DNA of 49,556 nucleotides from MADRE2 sp964397015 (GCA_964397015.1 CAYNHL010000011.1:1-49556), one strand, 5' to 3'; shown: positions 8,737 through 17,482, counted from the stretch's first letter. Notes: a model not told the origin generated them from the sequence alone. Numbers and translations: made by a program.

Positions 8737-10992
8737 TAGAAAAGGTGCCCAGTAGGCAGGATGATGGTAATCCGCTGATCGAATCATGGCCTTCTGTGCC
8801 TGTTGAAGGGCATTTGCCTTGGAGGTATCGTAAGACAGGTGCCTGTAGAAATCTACCACCATCATGGATGTTGCGGTATCATTGATAAACCACAGGCTTG
8901 CCAGGGCGCTGCGGGCACCTGACTTGACTGCCACTCCTGCAAGTCCCAGGGCGGCACGGTCATCTCCGACCGCAGTCTGACAGGCGCTCAGGGTCAACAG
9001 TGCCACAGGTTCCTGGCGAAAATTACTGATTCCCATAAGATATTCAAGCCTGTCCAGGGTCAGCCGGTCATTGTGGGTCAACAAAAAAGTGTTGGCCGGA
9101 TCGTTATCGAACTGTCCATGGGATGCTATGTGTACAATACTGTATGGACTCAGCTGGAGTGTCTCTTGAAGAGCTTTGGGATCGAAATCCTCGTCCATCA
9201 GCAATTGAGAATCCATGATTTTACTGATACCCTTGAGCTCATGATCGACACCGGGCAGGGATGAAAATCCCTGGACCGGCTGAGTGATGCCTCCCAGAAG
9301 TATTTTTGCTTCCCGGTTGCGGAACGGCACAAGATCTGTAACAATCAGGCCTGGAGTCGTTGCCAGGGCCAATTTTTCAACCAGGAAACATTCGCCGTCA
9401 TGCAGGGCGGCCATGGGAATGGTTCTCAAAGGACCATCCGGTACAAACACCAGGGTGGTTATTTTATGGGCCTCGAGATCTGATTCAAAGGGGCGGATCA
9501 GCCAGTTATAAAGCTTCTGGGAATACCGCAGAAAACGGCTCCCTGGATACTGCAGTTTCTTTCTCAGGTTACGTACATGAGCTGTCAATTCCTCCTGCCC
9601 GACTGCCACTGGATAGGAATTCACGGTATCGGGAAAGGTTACGATCAGTTCGAGCCTGTCAGGCAGCAGTACCGGGTAAATGACAGCAGTGGCCGGAATG
9701 GATTCATCCAGTGCCGACTGCCTTTTTTCCAGGGCTATGACACAATCGTCTCTAAAATAATCCTGGAGTTCCATTTTTTTCATCTGCTCGATTGTATTCT
9801 GGGCTGCAACAAGATCTGCCTGCTTCACTGCCGCATCATGCTGTTCCCTGCTTCTTTTCAGCAGAAAATCGGCCAGTTCGAAATACAAAAGGCCCACCGA
9901 CTCTCTGAAACTGTCCTGGTATTTTTTTCTGCATTCAATGGCCAGATCCTCCCTGATCCTGGAAACCGTTTTCACTGCCTGGTCATAGTAATAAAAAGCG
10001 TTATCTCGATCTTTCTGGGCATTATACTGCCTGCCAAGCCCCCACTGCCAACGGTAAAGAAGGTCGTCAGCCCCGGCTTCATGGGCTGCAAAAACAGCAC
10101 GCAGGTAACTGCTGACAGAATCGGACGTCCGGCCTCTGTCAGCATAAAGAGAGCCCAGCTCCCCCAGAGCAAGGGAATATGACCTGGTATCTTTTATCCT
10201 TTCTGCTGTTTTGACAGCTGAAGCAAGGGAATCCCAGGCAAGATCCGGCATGGATCTGACGGCGGCGGTCTGTGCGATGCTGATGAGACAAAATGCCTTT
10301 TCATGACTGTCTTCAAGGGCCTTGGCCCCTGCAGAAGCCTGATTGAGCAATTGAACGGCGGCAGCCTCATTTTTCAGGGCAAAATTTGTCCTGGAAAGAT
10401 TGATCGCGGTCTTTACGGCCAGCGGCCCTGTGCCGGCAGGCTTTTGGGCAAGATCATGGCTTAGAACATACTGTTCCAGGGCCTTGTCGTACAAGCCCCG
10501 GTCAAATAGAAGATTGCCGAAATTGAGCCGTATTGATGCTGCCTGGCTGCTGTTTTCTTCATCATCACACAGTGCAAGACTTTTTTTAAAAAAAGACTCT
10601 GCCTGCCGGTAGCTGCCGGACTGGTATTGAACCATGCCCCGGCAAGCCAGGATATGGATCATCAGCTCCGTATCGGGCTCGCTGTCCAGGATCTTTTCCG
10701 CCCTGTCCAGGCAGTCTTTGGCCTTTCTAACGTTTCCCAGGGCCAGGCAGGCCTCTGATAACTTCATCAGGGCCCTTGCCTGCTCAATATTCAAGCCGGA
10801 TGATTCATACAGGCCTTCCAGTCTCTCCCAAAAGCGGGCTGAGGCGGCAAAATCCCCGGTTTTCCATGCGTGGTCAGCCTTCAGGTTCAGCTCCACGTAT
10901 TTATCTTCTGCCAAACTGACGGGCAAGGCAGACAATGCAGTCAATAAAATGAAGATAAAAAGCAGCCCGCCTGTGCGTATCTGCCGGTTCAT
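8716..10992 (-). CDS. Exported TPR protein with C-terminal CHAT (caspase-like) protease domain
   Basis: The 758-residue protein starts at the ATG at 10992, which forms an ATGA overlap with the preceding gene. A longer frame (11010) lacks this coupling. Residues 1-28 are a signal peptide (LLFIFILLTALSALPVSLA), so it should act in the periplasm or at the surface. TPR-like helical repeats fill about residues 35-400. The CHAT domain occupies roughly 480-758, with catalytic His in IVHIASHGQF (about 625) and Cys in LTLSACQTA (about 671), both intact. CHAT domains are caspase/separase-like proteases. The gene converges on tpsA and shares 21 bp with it, so TpsA or another exported protein is a plausible substrate, which is inference. 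Confidence 0.9.
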   Translation of the reverse strand: MNRQIRTGGLLFIFILLTALSALPVSLAEDKYVELNLKADHAWKTGDFAASARFWERLEGLYESSGLNIEQARALMKLSEACLALGNVRKAKDCLDRAEKILDSEPDTELMIHILACRGMVQYQSGSYRQAESFFKKSLALCDDEENSSQAASIRLNFGNLLFDRGLYDKALEQYVLSHDLAQKPAGTGPLAVKTAINLSRTNFALKNEAAAVQLLNQASAGAKALEDSHEKAFCLISIAQTAAVRSMPDLAWDSLASAVKTAERIKDTRSYSLALGELGSLYADRGRTSDSVSSYLRAVFAAHEAGADDLLYRWQWGLGRQYNAQKDRDNAFYYYDQAVKTVSRIREDLAIECRKKYQDSFRESVGLLYFELADFLLKRSREQHDAAVKQADLVAAQNTIEQMKKMELQDYFRDDCVIALEKRQSALDESIPATAVIYPVLLPDRLELIVTFPDTVNSYPVAVGQEELTAHVRNLRKKLQYPGSRFLRYSQKLYNWLIRPFESDLEAHKITTLVFVPDGPLRTIPMAALHDGECFLVEKLALATTPGLIVTDLVPFRNREAKILLGGITQPVQGFSSLPGVDHELKGISKIMDSQLLMDEDFDPKALQETLQLSPYSIVHIASHGQFDNDPANTFLLTHNDRLTLDRLEYLMGISNFRQEPVALLTLSACQTAVGDDRAALGLAGVAVKSGARSALASLWFINDTATSMMVVDFYRHLSYDTSKANALQQAQKAMIRSADYHHPAYWAPFLLIGNWL

Positions 10993-11693
10993 CTCTGGCC
11001 CGCCAGCCATTCAGTCAATTGGCTGATAGTTGGATTGCCGGGCTGTTTATCTTTCATTACCTCTATCAATTGATCCATTTCATCATATTGATCAAAGTCA
11101 GCCAGCACGCTGAACAAAAAAAGTTCCGGGGTGATATCCGACGGGCCGCTCTCTTTTAAAAGAGCCTGATAGGTGTTTTTGGCCAGGTTTATTTCCCTTT
11201 TTTCGCCGGTGTCCGGCTCAACCGGTTCGATTAAATCTTCCTGCCTGACCTCACCGCCTCTTATAATGCTGGCTCCTGCCTTCTGTACCTTTGACGGATC
11301 GATGATATGGGACATGCGCCTGACTTCGTTTGCAACCACTTCGGGCATAAAAGTTATCCCGGGCTGCTTTTCCGGGTCTGCAGCGACACAGCCCTCTTCA
11401 TTGTCAATTGTCAAGACTGCAGGGCCGTTCCAGTTTTCCTTGCGGCCAGAGGCAAATACGACAAGCTGAAGAACTGCTCCCTTTTCCAGGATGACGGTGT
11501 CCCCGTCATACAGCTTCATGAATGTCTCAAGCCGGTCCTGTGCCGGCTTGCCTGAATGACCGTAAAAAGCAGTCCCGGTCAGCATGGTTACCATACCGAA
11601 CGATGAGGCCGAAGCCTTTGTTCCGCTAACGGCCGGGAGAAGCACAAGAATGAGCACAAAGGCGTGCCAGATGATTTTGGTTCGCTTTATCAT
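10989..11693 (-). CDS. Exported FecR-like hypothetical protein
   Basis: The 234-residue protein starts at the ATG at 11693, with AGGAGGG nine bases before. The longer open frame to 11867 runs into the cyclase gene and is not needed. A signal peptide (IIWHAFVLILVLLPAVSG) is followed by a FecR-like beta segment (FGMVTMLTGTAFYG, then LYDGDTVILEKGAVLQLVVF). The C-terminal third is helical, TPR-like (LAKNTYQALLKESGPSDIT). I recognise no named family with certainty. It is the middle gene of the cyclase - this gene - CHAT operon, 20 bp after the cyclase stop and coupled to the CHAT gene by ATGA. A role as a periplasmic adaptor or sensor is inference. Confidence 0.7.
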   Translation of the reverse strand: MIKRTKIIWHAFVLILVLLPAVSGTKASASSFGMVTMLTGTAFYGHSGKPAQDRLETFMKLYDGDTVILEKGAVLQLVVFASGRKENWNGPAVLTIDNEEGCVAADPEKQPGITFMPEVVANEVRRMSHIIDPSKVQKAGASIIRGGEVRQEDLIEPVEPDTGEKREINLAKNTYQALLKESGPSDITPELFLFSVLADFDQYDEMDQLIEVMKDKQPGNPTISQLTEWLAGQR

Positions 11694-11713
11694 GTAAAAT
11701 ACCCTCCTGTTTT

Positions 11714-13588
11714 TCAGGTTGCCTGAATTCCCAGAATTTCGACAATATCGAGGGATCCTGTTCTGCCCCTTGGTTTTATCCGGTCTTTGCGGCCGGTCAG
11801 GATATTTGCATGTGCCGCATCTATGGTAATCCGGCTGGCGGTAATTGTCCAGCCAAGATTTTTGCAAAGCCCTTCCAGGCGTGCTGCAACATTGATGGTA
11901 TCCCCGATGGCTGTATATTCCATCCGTCTTTTCGACCCTATATTTCCGATCAGCGCTTTACCTGTATGGATGCCGATGCCGATTGTAAACACTGGAATTT
12001 TCCTGTTACTAAAGCGGGTGTTCATCCAATCCTTGAAAGTTTCTGCTGTACCGGCCATTTCAAGGGCGGCCCGGATACTTTGCCCGGCATGATCCGGATG
12101 ACTGACAGGAGCACCGAAAATCGCCATCACCGCGTCTCCTATAAACTTGTCCACCATGCCGCCATGCCGGGTAATCACGTCGCAGATCAATCCATAATAA
12201 TTATTGAGCATCTCTACGACCTCTTCCGGGGAAAGGGTTTCCGACAGGGTGGTGAAATTTCTGATGTCAGAAAAAAGGACGGTTATTTCGCGTTCTTCTC
12301 CGCCCAGGGCCGGCTTTTTTTCGCGGTTGACCAGTTCCATGAGCAGGGTTTCGGAAACATAGGGGCTGAAAATGGTCTCAAGCTGTATTCGATCTTTTTC
12401 TTCCCGGGTCAGCCGGGTTGCCATTATTCCAAGGTAGCATAAAAACAGGGCCAGGACTACAGGGGCCACCGGCAAAAGCATGTCATGCAGAAACATGACC
12501 CAGGACACGGCTGCCGACCCGGCAGCCAGGGATATAACGAGAACGGATCCTGCACCGGGTCCGAACATCCGGCATAACAGGGCGCCGGCAAAAACAATAA
12601 TCACCAGCCAGGAAATTCTGACAGACCGCGGCAGCTCTGACGGGACACGCCCGGAAATGATGGATTCAATGATGTTGGCATGGATTTCAGCGCCGGACAT
12701 GAGCTTGATCCCCCTCGGGGTAAACAGCCCTCCGGAATAGGGGGTAAGATGTGCATCATTGTTGCCTCCTTCTTCAACGGAGACAATGACGATTTTGTCC
12801 TGCAATATCTTTTTTAATTCGCCGGCATCTTTTTTGTCCGGGCCGACCAGGTCCCGGAACGGCAATCGGGGTATGGTGCCGGGCGGCCCTGCATAGCCTA
12901 TACGGGTCAGGCCGGTGTTTTTGGATGAAAAACCCGATTTCGATGCCAGCAGAGGTGCAAACGTCATGTCAGGCGGCTTTTGATCATCAAAAAGCCTGGT
13001 GATATAAAAACGGGTCACGCCGTCGTCATCCTGGTGGATGTTACTCAATCCGACTGATGCCGGGCCGTCAGGCAGGGCATACAGATATTCGGCCACCGGA
13101 AGGATGATACTGCCATTACCGTTCTTAGTCCAGACGGCATGACCGGTCAAAATGACGTCATCGAAATTGAGCTGCCGCCTGAAAGCCATGTCGTAGGACC
13201 TGCCGATATCTGATCCTCCCGGCGCGGTTTTCTGCAGCCAGGATTCAGGACTTATGGAAAAAATGATATCTATCCCTGCAGTCCTTGCCCCTGAATCGCG
13301 GATTGCGGACAATGCTCCTGCCAGGTGGGGCCCCCAAAAAACCAGCGGGTCCTGGTCAAAAAGCATCAGGGACTCTGTATCGATGGAAACGATGACGACA
13401 TGTGGAACATACCATGATTTTACACCGGCAAGACGGTGGTAAGTATCATAAACCGGCCTTTCCAGGAACATCAGAATGCCGCTTGAAACGCAGAGCTCAG
13501 CTATGATACAGCATGCAAAAACAACGGCCAGGGTATTACGGATCCAGTGTTTTTGCTTTCTCAATCTGGAAACGGGTTTAAACTTCAT
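11714..13588 (-). CDS. CHASE2-domain adenylate cyclase (class III)
   Basis: A 624-residue membrane receptor. A first transmembrane helix (residues about 15-38) leads into a periplasmic CHASE2 domain (about 40-310, with the typical VVIVSIDTESLMLFD and FRDLV elements). Next come three or so membrane helices (about 330-400) and a class III cyclase domain (about 435-600). Metal-binding Asp residues are seen in VLFSDIRNFT and KFIGDAVMAIFG. Lys before FIGD and Asp in TAIGDTINVAARLE are the adenine-selecting pair, and Asn/Arg in NVAARLE are the transition-state residues. It should therefore make cAMP. It leads the operon with the FecR-like and CHAT genes, so the three may sense or act in the periplasm together. 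Confidence 0.92.
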   Translation of the reverse strand: MKFKPVSRLRKQKHWIRNTLAVVFACCIIAELCVSSGILMFLERPVYDTYHRLAGVKSWYVPHVVIVSIDTESLMLFDQDPLVFWGPHLAGALSAIRDSGARTAGIDIIFSISPESWLQKTAPGGSDIGRSYDMAFRRQLNFDDVILTGHAVWTKNGNGSIILPVAEYLYALPDGPASVGLSNIHQDDDGVTRFYITRLFDDQKPPDMTFAPLLASKSGFSSKNTGLTRIGYAGPPGTIPRLPFRDLVGPDKKDAGELKKILQDKIVIVSVEEGGNNDAHLTPYSGGLFTPRGIKLMSGAEIHANIIESIISGRVPSELPRSVRISWLVIIVFAGALLCRMFGPGAGSVLVISLAAGSAAVSWVMFLHDMLLPVAPVVLALFLCYLGIMATRLTREEKDRIQLETIFSPYVSETLLMELVNREKKPALGGEEREITVLFSDIRNFTTLSETLSPEEVVEMLNNYYGLICDVITRHGGMVDKFIGDAVMAIFGAPVSHPDHAGQSIRAALEMAGTAETFKDWMNTRFSNRKIPVFTIGIGIHTGKALIGNIGSKRRMEYTAIGDTINVAARLEGLCKNLGWTITASRITIDAAHANILTGRKDRIKPRGRTGSLDIVEILGIQAT

Positions 13589-13635
13589 CTGCAGAAACTC
13601 ACTTTATTTCGCCCGGCTGCCCGAATCTATTTTCG

Positions 13636-13648
13636 GGTTACTGTAACC
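13636..13648. promoter_or_regulatory. Perfect 13-nt palindrome upstream of the cyclase operon
   Basis: GGTTAC-T-GTAACC is a perfect inverted repeat 48 bp before the cyclase start codon. It could be an operator or the base of a leader hairpin. No matching second site was found nearby. Confidence 0.3.
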
Positions 13649-13852
13649 TTGAGAATATCTTAAATTTCCAAAAATTTTGCAACTTATTTTCCGCGGATCA
13701 AATTTTATAAGCTTTTTTTATTTTACAAGGCCTGATCAAAAGCAAAGCATATATAAACTTGAGGATTTGGAGGAGATATGAAGGCTTGACAATGAACGAA
13801 AATATTAATAGAAATAGATATATATACTCCCAATTAAAAAAAGGAGGTCGAC

Positions 13853-14035
13853 ATGAGCACTCCCAGGCACTGTCCAGGATTTGAAAATTTCAAACACCTT
13901 AAATCCTTTACCTGTAAATGTCCTGAATGTGGAACATCCAAGGAAATTTTCTCGGACGAATTCAATAAATCTCATAAATGCGACAAATGCGGCGCTGAAA
14001 TCGATTTTACCACCTGCAGCTACGAGGCGGGGTAA
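13853..14035 (+). CDS. Small zinc-ribbon protein (60 aa)
   Basis: The product has two paired-cysteine knuckles, CKCPECG and HKCDKCG, about 23 residues apart, which would bind one zinc in a rubredoxin-like or zinc-ribbon fold. There is a further Cys near each end. No catalytic domain is present. The start has a strong AGGAGG seven bases upstream. TTGACA at 13786-13791 may belong to its promoter. Function is unknown. Such miniproteins are common in sulfate reducers. The GNAT gene follows after 122 bp on the same strand. Confidence 0.75.
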   Translation: MSTPRHCPGFENFKHLKSFTCKCPECGTSKEIFSDEFNKSHKCDKCGAEIDFTTCSYEAG

Positions 14036-14045
14036 ACCTCCATAC

Positions 14046-14100
14046 CACCAATCCCCTGCCGGGCATTGCGGCCCTGCAGGGGGTCATAACCCTGAAACTG
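14046..14100 (+). other. Possible RNA hairpin between zinc-ribbon and GNAT genes
   Basis: CCCCTGC and GCAGGGG can pair around a GC-rich loop within this stretch. No T-run follows, so it is not a standard terminator. It may lower expression of the next gene or protect the upstream message. The call rests on pairing alone. Confidence 0.3.
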
Positions 14101-14157
14101 CACCAAAAGTAAGTCCTTTGATCGATACCCCTAACGTTTTTTCCAGTAAGGAGGCCT

Positions 14158-14613
14158 ATGAATACATCCAACATTACCATCAGGCTTATGAAAAACGAGG
14201 ATTTCGATGATGTCGTCCGGATTGATAAAAAAGTTCTCAAAAATTCCCGCCTGGATTATTACGAGCGGAAATTCGAGCTGCTTTTCAAATCCGGAGAATG
14301 CCTGGACACCTCGCTTGTCGCAGAAACCGAAGGCGGGACCGTAGTCGGGTTTATCATGGGTGAACTGAATATCGGATACTTCGGTATATCCCGTGAAGGC
14401 GCGACCATCGACACCGTCGGGGTTGATCCGGATTACCAGCGCCGGGGAATCGGAAAAAAGCTGCTGGATGAATTTGTGGATCATCTCCGGCAACTTGATG
14501 TAAACAAGATCCATACACTGGTTGACATGGATGATACACGCCTGATGCGGTATTTTGATGCAAATCAGTTTAAACCGTCCGAGGTTGCCATAAACCTGGA
14601 ACGATACATTTAG
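14158..14613 (+). CDS. GNAT-family N-acetyltransferase
   Basis: The 151-residue single-domain protein has GNAT motif A, GVDPDYQRRGIGKKLLDEF (Q/RxxGxG/A acetyl-CoA loop), preceded by the beta-strand GATIDTVGV. The C-terminal strand-helix LMRYFDANQFKPSEVAINLER also fits the fold. A strong AAGGAGG lies 5 bases before the ATG. It resembles RimI-like or small-molecule acetyltransferases, and the acceptor is unknown. It converges on the sigma-54 activator gene. Confidence 0.88.
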   Translation: MNTSNITIRLMKNEDFDDVVRIDKKVLKNSRLDYYERKFELLFKSGECLDTSLVAETEGGTVVGFIMGELNIGYFGISREGATIDTVGVDPDYQRRGIGKKLLDEFVDHLRQLDVNKIHTLVDMDDTRLMRYFDANQFKPSEVAINLERYI

Positions 14614-14660
14614 CATCAAACCATTGTCGCCGGACGTCCGGTAAACTGTCTGAACTGCGG

Positions 14661-14676
14661 CTGGCAAGCCTTTTTT
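14661..14676 (+). terminator. Weak terminator candidate after the GNAT gene
   Basis: GGCT-GGCA-AGCC is followed by six T (14671-14676). The stem is only four pairs, so this is tentative. A separate 12-bp palindrome, CCGGACGTCCGG, lies at 14630-14641. Confidence 0.3.
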
Positions 14677-16052
14677 CAGTCAAACCGGATCCCGTATTTT
14701 TTAATGCGCTTCCACACGGTGACGCGGCTGACATTCAATATCCGGGCAGCCTTTGTCCGGTTTCCGTCTGCCTGCCGGAGCGCCTCGATAAGCTGTTGTT
14801 TTTCCGATCCCCCAGCCCCGCTCGTCCTGAAGGTCTCCCCATTGCCGGGCAATGGATTGCCGGCCGCGGCTCTGCCATAAATTATCTTTTCCGGCAGATG
14901 GGATGCTTTTATGCTGTTCCCTCTTGCAAGGACAAAGGCGTATTCTATACTGTTTCTCAATTCCCTGATATTTCCGGGCCAGTGATAGGCTACCATCAAC
15001 CGCATTGCCTCAGGGGTCAATCCAAGGATATTTTTCTTGAGTTTTTCAGAATGAACAGCGATAAAATGCTGAATAATCAAGGTAATGTCATCTTTTCTCT
15101 CCCTCAGCGGCGGACAGGTGATCGGAAAAACATTGATCCTGAAAAACAGGTCCTCCCTGAACCCGCCCTTGCTGATCATTGTTTCCAGATCCCTGTTGGT
15201 GGCTGTAATGATGCGGACATCAATGGAAATCGATTTATTGGAACCTACCCGCTGTATCGTTTTTTCTTCCAGGACCCTGAGCAGTTTCACCTGGACCGAA
15301 AGAGGGATATCCCCGATTTCATCAAGGAACAGCGTTCCAGTGTGAGCTGCTTCGAACCGGCCTGTCCTGTCGCTGTCAGCGCCGGTATAAGCCCCCTTGA
15401 CATGCCCGAACAGTTCACTTTCCAGGATGGTTTCACTTAGTGCTGCACAATTTACCTTGACAAAAGGCTTCGACGCCCTGTGTCCTTTTTCGTGCAGCGC
15501 TTTTGCGACCATTTCCTTGCCTGTGCCGCTTTCCCCTGAAATCATGACCGGCGTATCGAGGGAAGCGACACTTTCGATATGCTCATAGAGAGCCTGCATC
15601 ACCGGTGTCCGACCTATAATACCATGAAACCCGTCTTCGATGTGATAGATTCGCTTCAATGATTCCAGTTCGTTTTTATAATGAACATTTTCTGAAATAT
15701 CCTTCAGGGTTTCAACCGCTCCTGCAACCTGGCCATTGTCATCAAAGAGCACAGTGGCGTTTTTGATCACGGGAATTGCCCGGTTCTGCCGGTTGGTAAT
15801 CATGCATTTTTTTTCCCTGACAAAATTTTGAGAAAACAACTCGCACCAGTTCCGTGCCTTGCCAGTTCCTATGATTTTACATCCCGTACAGTTCAATATC
15901 CGGCAGGACCTGCCTTTGAGTTCTTCTTCCGTATACCCTGTAATAAGCTGTGCTGTCTGGTTGGCTGCAAGAAAATTTCCGCTTTCGTCGACAATGATTA
16001 TCCCATCCTGGGCCGCATCGATAATGTGCCTCCAATATTTTCCTATATCCAT
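14676..16052 (-). CDS. PAS-domain sigma-54-dependent transcriptional activator (NtrC class)
   Basis: The 458-residue regulator has an N-terminal PAS domain (about 8-125), an AAA+ domain (about 150-375) and a Fis-type HTH (about 415-458, RTKAARILNVSRVTVWKR). The AAA+ part has Walker A GESGTGKE and ELFGHVKGAYTGAD, where GAYTGA is the sigma-54-contact loop, and Walker B LFLDEIGD, so it should be active. There is no receiver domain. The PAS domain is cysteine-rich (SCRILNCTGC, NWCELF, KKCMI), which suggests redox, metal or sulfur sensing. ATG at 16052 is preferred, with GGGGTGG before it. A GTG at 16100 is also in frame. It is divergent from the module it probably controls. Confidence 0.92.
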   Translation of the reverse strand: MDIGKYWRHIIDAAQDGIIIVDESGNFLAANQTAQLITGYTEEELKGRSCRILNCTGCKIIGTGKARNWCELFSQNFVREKKCMITNRQNRAIPVIKNATVLFDDNGQVAGAVETLKDISENVHYKNELESLKRIYHIEDGFHGIIGRTPVMQALYEHIESVASLDTPVMISGESGTGKEMVAKALHEKGHRASKPFVKVNCAALSETILESELFGHVKGAYTGADSDRTGRFEAAHTGTLFLDEIGDIPLSVQVKLLRVLEEKTIQRVGSNKSISIDVRIITATNRDLETMISKGGFREDLFFRINVFPITCPPLRERKDDITLIIQHFIAVHSEKLKKNILGLTPEAMRLMVAYHWPGNIRELRNSIEYAFVLARGNSIKASHLPEKIIYGRAAAGNPLPGNGETFRTSGAGGSEKQQLIEALRQADGNRTKAARILNVSRVTVWKRIKKYGIRFD

Positions 16053-16078
16053 AAACCACCCCATGAAACCATTGACAC

Positions 16079-16106
16079 TGTTAATGTTAACTCTTAACAC
16101 TTAACA
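16079..16106. promoter_or_regulatory. Putative activator-binding dyad (upstream activating sequence)
   Basis: TGTTAATGTTAA (16079-16090), CTC, then TTAACACTTAACA (16094-16106) forms a near-perfect dyad of repeated TGTTAA half-sites. A further TTAACA lies at 16112-16117. It sits about 120 bp before the sigma-54 promoter, a normal distance for an NtrC-type enhancer, and between the regulator's start and that promoter, so it could also serve autoregulation. Confidence 0.6.
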
Positions 16107-16225
16107 CTTTATTAACATTTTTACAAGCCAAACCAGGCTGTATTTAATTTGCAAACCGGCACTGAATAAATAAATTACCTGTCAATATAAGCTGTTACAA
16201 CAAAACCCCACATCAATTCAAACCA

Positions 16226-16241
16226 TGGCACGCCCATTGCA
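16226..16241 (+). promoter_or_regulatory. Sigma-54 (-24/-12) promoter of the rhodanese/octaheme cytochrome module
   Basis: TGGCACG-CCCA-TTGCA matches the RpoN consensus TGGCAYR-N4-TTGCW at every position, with the invariant GG and GC 12 bp apart. Transcription would start near 16253, about 75 bp before the rhodanese ATG. The neighbouring gene encodes a sigma-54 activator. Confidence 0.88.
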
Positions 16242-16328
16242 AATTAACAGATCACCATGGTCTTAATATGAATAACCGGACCATGTGAACATCAGTCGAT
16301 ACAAGTACCTTTTAACCAAGGAGACATT

Positions 16329-17449
16329 ATGAAACCATACCATTTAAACAAAACGATCCTGGCTGTGTTTGCCGGCCTGGTGCTGATGGCGGGCTGTGCA
16401 GCCATGCCTGGGCCGCCGACGTCCGGAACTGCCGATGACACATCCTGGATGTTTCACGATATTGTCGATGCTTCTTTTGTCGCATCCCACTTAGCTGTTC
16501 CCATGCCGGAAAACGTTTTGCTGATCGATTCAAGGCCCTACAGGGGAAAATATGTCAAAGGTCACATTCCCGGCGCCATCAGCATTCCGTTCACTGAATT
16601 CGACAAGAAAACCGGCCTGCTGCCTGAAGATAAAAACGTTTTGCTGATTTTTACTGTGAAGGCCCGACATGCAGGCTCAGCCATAAATCAGCCCGAAAGG
16701 CACAAGACCTTGGATATACCAATATCAAGGTTTATTCCGAGGGTTTTCCTGAATGGATCAGCCTGAAAGGAAATTACGCATCGGTCAGCGCAGAATATGT
16801 AGCCGGTCAAATTGCCGGCAACAGGGCCATGATCATTGACTCCCGGCCCCAGATACCAAAGTACAACAAAGGGTATATCCCATCGGCCATCAATATCCCC
16901 TTTACAAAGTTTGAAGACCTTAAGGGAAAGTTGCCGAGAGATACTGCAACGCCTGTCATTTTTTACTGCGGAGGCCATGAATGCAGGCTGAGCCACAAAT
17001 CAGCGCAAAAAGCCATTGAGCTTGGATACACAGATGTAAGCGTGTTTTCCGGGGGATATCCTGAATGGAAAGATATGTACGGTGAAACCTCAGGAGCGAT
17101 TGCCGTGAAAGCAGGTGAGGTTGAAGGTGCCGTGGATATTGAATGGTTTACCAAAACTCTTGATGAAAATCCCGAATCAATTTCGCTCATAGATGTGCGC
17201 GATGCGGATGAATTCGCAAAAGGGGCCATGGAAACGGCCATCAATATTCCGGTTGAGGTTCTGGAACCTGAAATCAAGAATTTTTCAAGTGACAAGCCAA
17301 TTGTGTATGTCTGTTCAACAGGGGCAAGAAGTGCAGAGGCCTATTACATGACAAAAGATGTCTCGCAATCCTTGACAGATGTCTTTTATGTAGAGGCAAA
17401 AGTTGAATTCAACAAAGACGGCAGTTTCAAAATCAAAAAGAATGATTGA
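16329..17449 (+). pseudogene. Triple-rhodanese lipoprotein, frameshifted as given
   Basis: The frame starting at 16329 (after AAGGAG) encodes a lipoprotein signal with lipobox LMAGC and half a rhodanese domain, then leaves frame after 16652 and ends at 16766. A -1 shift at the T5 run 16648-16652 restores a continuous reading: LLIFYCEGPTCRLSHKSA. That leads into a second rhodanese domain (IFYCGGHECRLSHKSA) and a third (VYVCSTGARSAE), ending at 17449. The restored protein is about 373 residues with three catalytic-type Cys. Unrestored, the second part could only start internally (ATG 16829). Rhodaneses carry sulfane sulfur, and this one would sit on the periplasmic side. It is the first gene after the sigma-54 promoter. 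Confidence 0.85.
16648..16652 (+). other. Frameshift site: T5 run in the first rhodanese domain
   Basis: One extra T, or a -1 slip on the TTT codon at 16650-16652, changes F-T-V to F-Y-C and restores the active-site Cys and all downstream sequence. A homopolymer sequencing error is the simplest cause. A true mutation or slippage is possible. Confidence 0.85.
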
Positions 17450-17482
17450 ACTGAATAAAAAGAGATTGAAAGGAAATTTATT

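Noticed and set aside
10989..11867. Long form (292 aa) of the FecR-like protein
   Set aside because: The extra N-terminal part lies over the cyclase gene. The ATG at 11693 has AGGAGGG and gives a proper signal peptide.
16645..16656. Canonical programmed -1 frameshift heptamer
   Set aside because: The sequence around the T5 run does not fit X-XXY-YYZ in the reading frame, and no clear downstream pseudoknot was seen. Indel or slippage on TTT is simpler.
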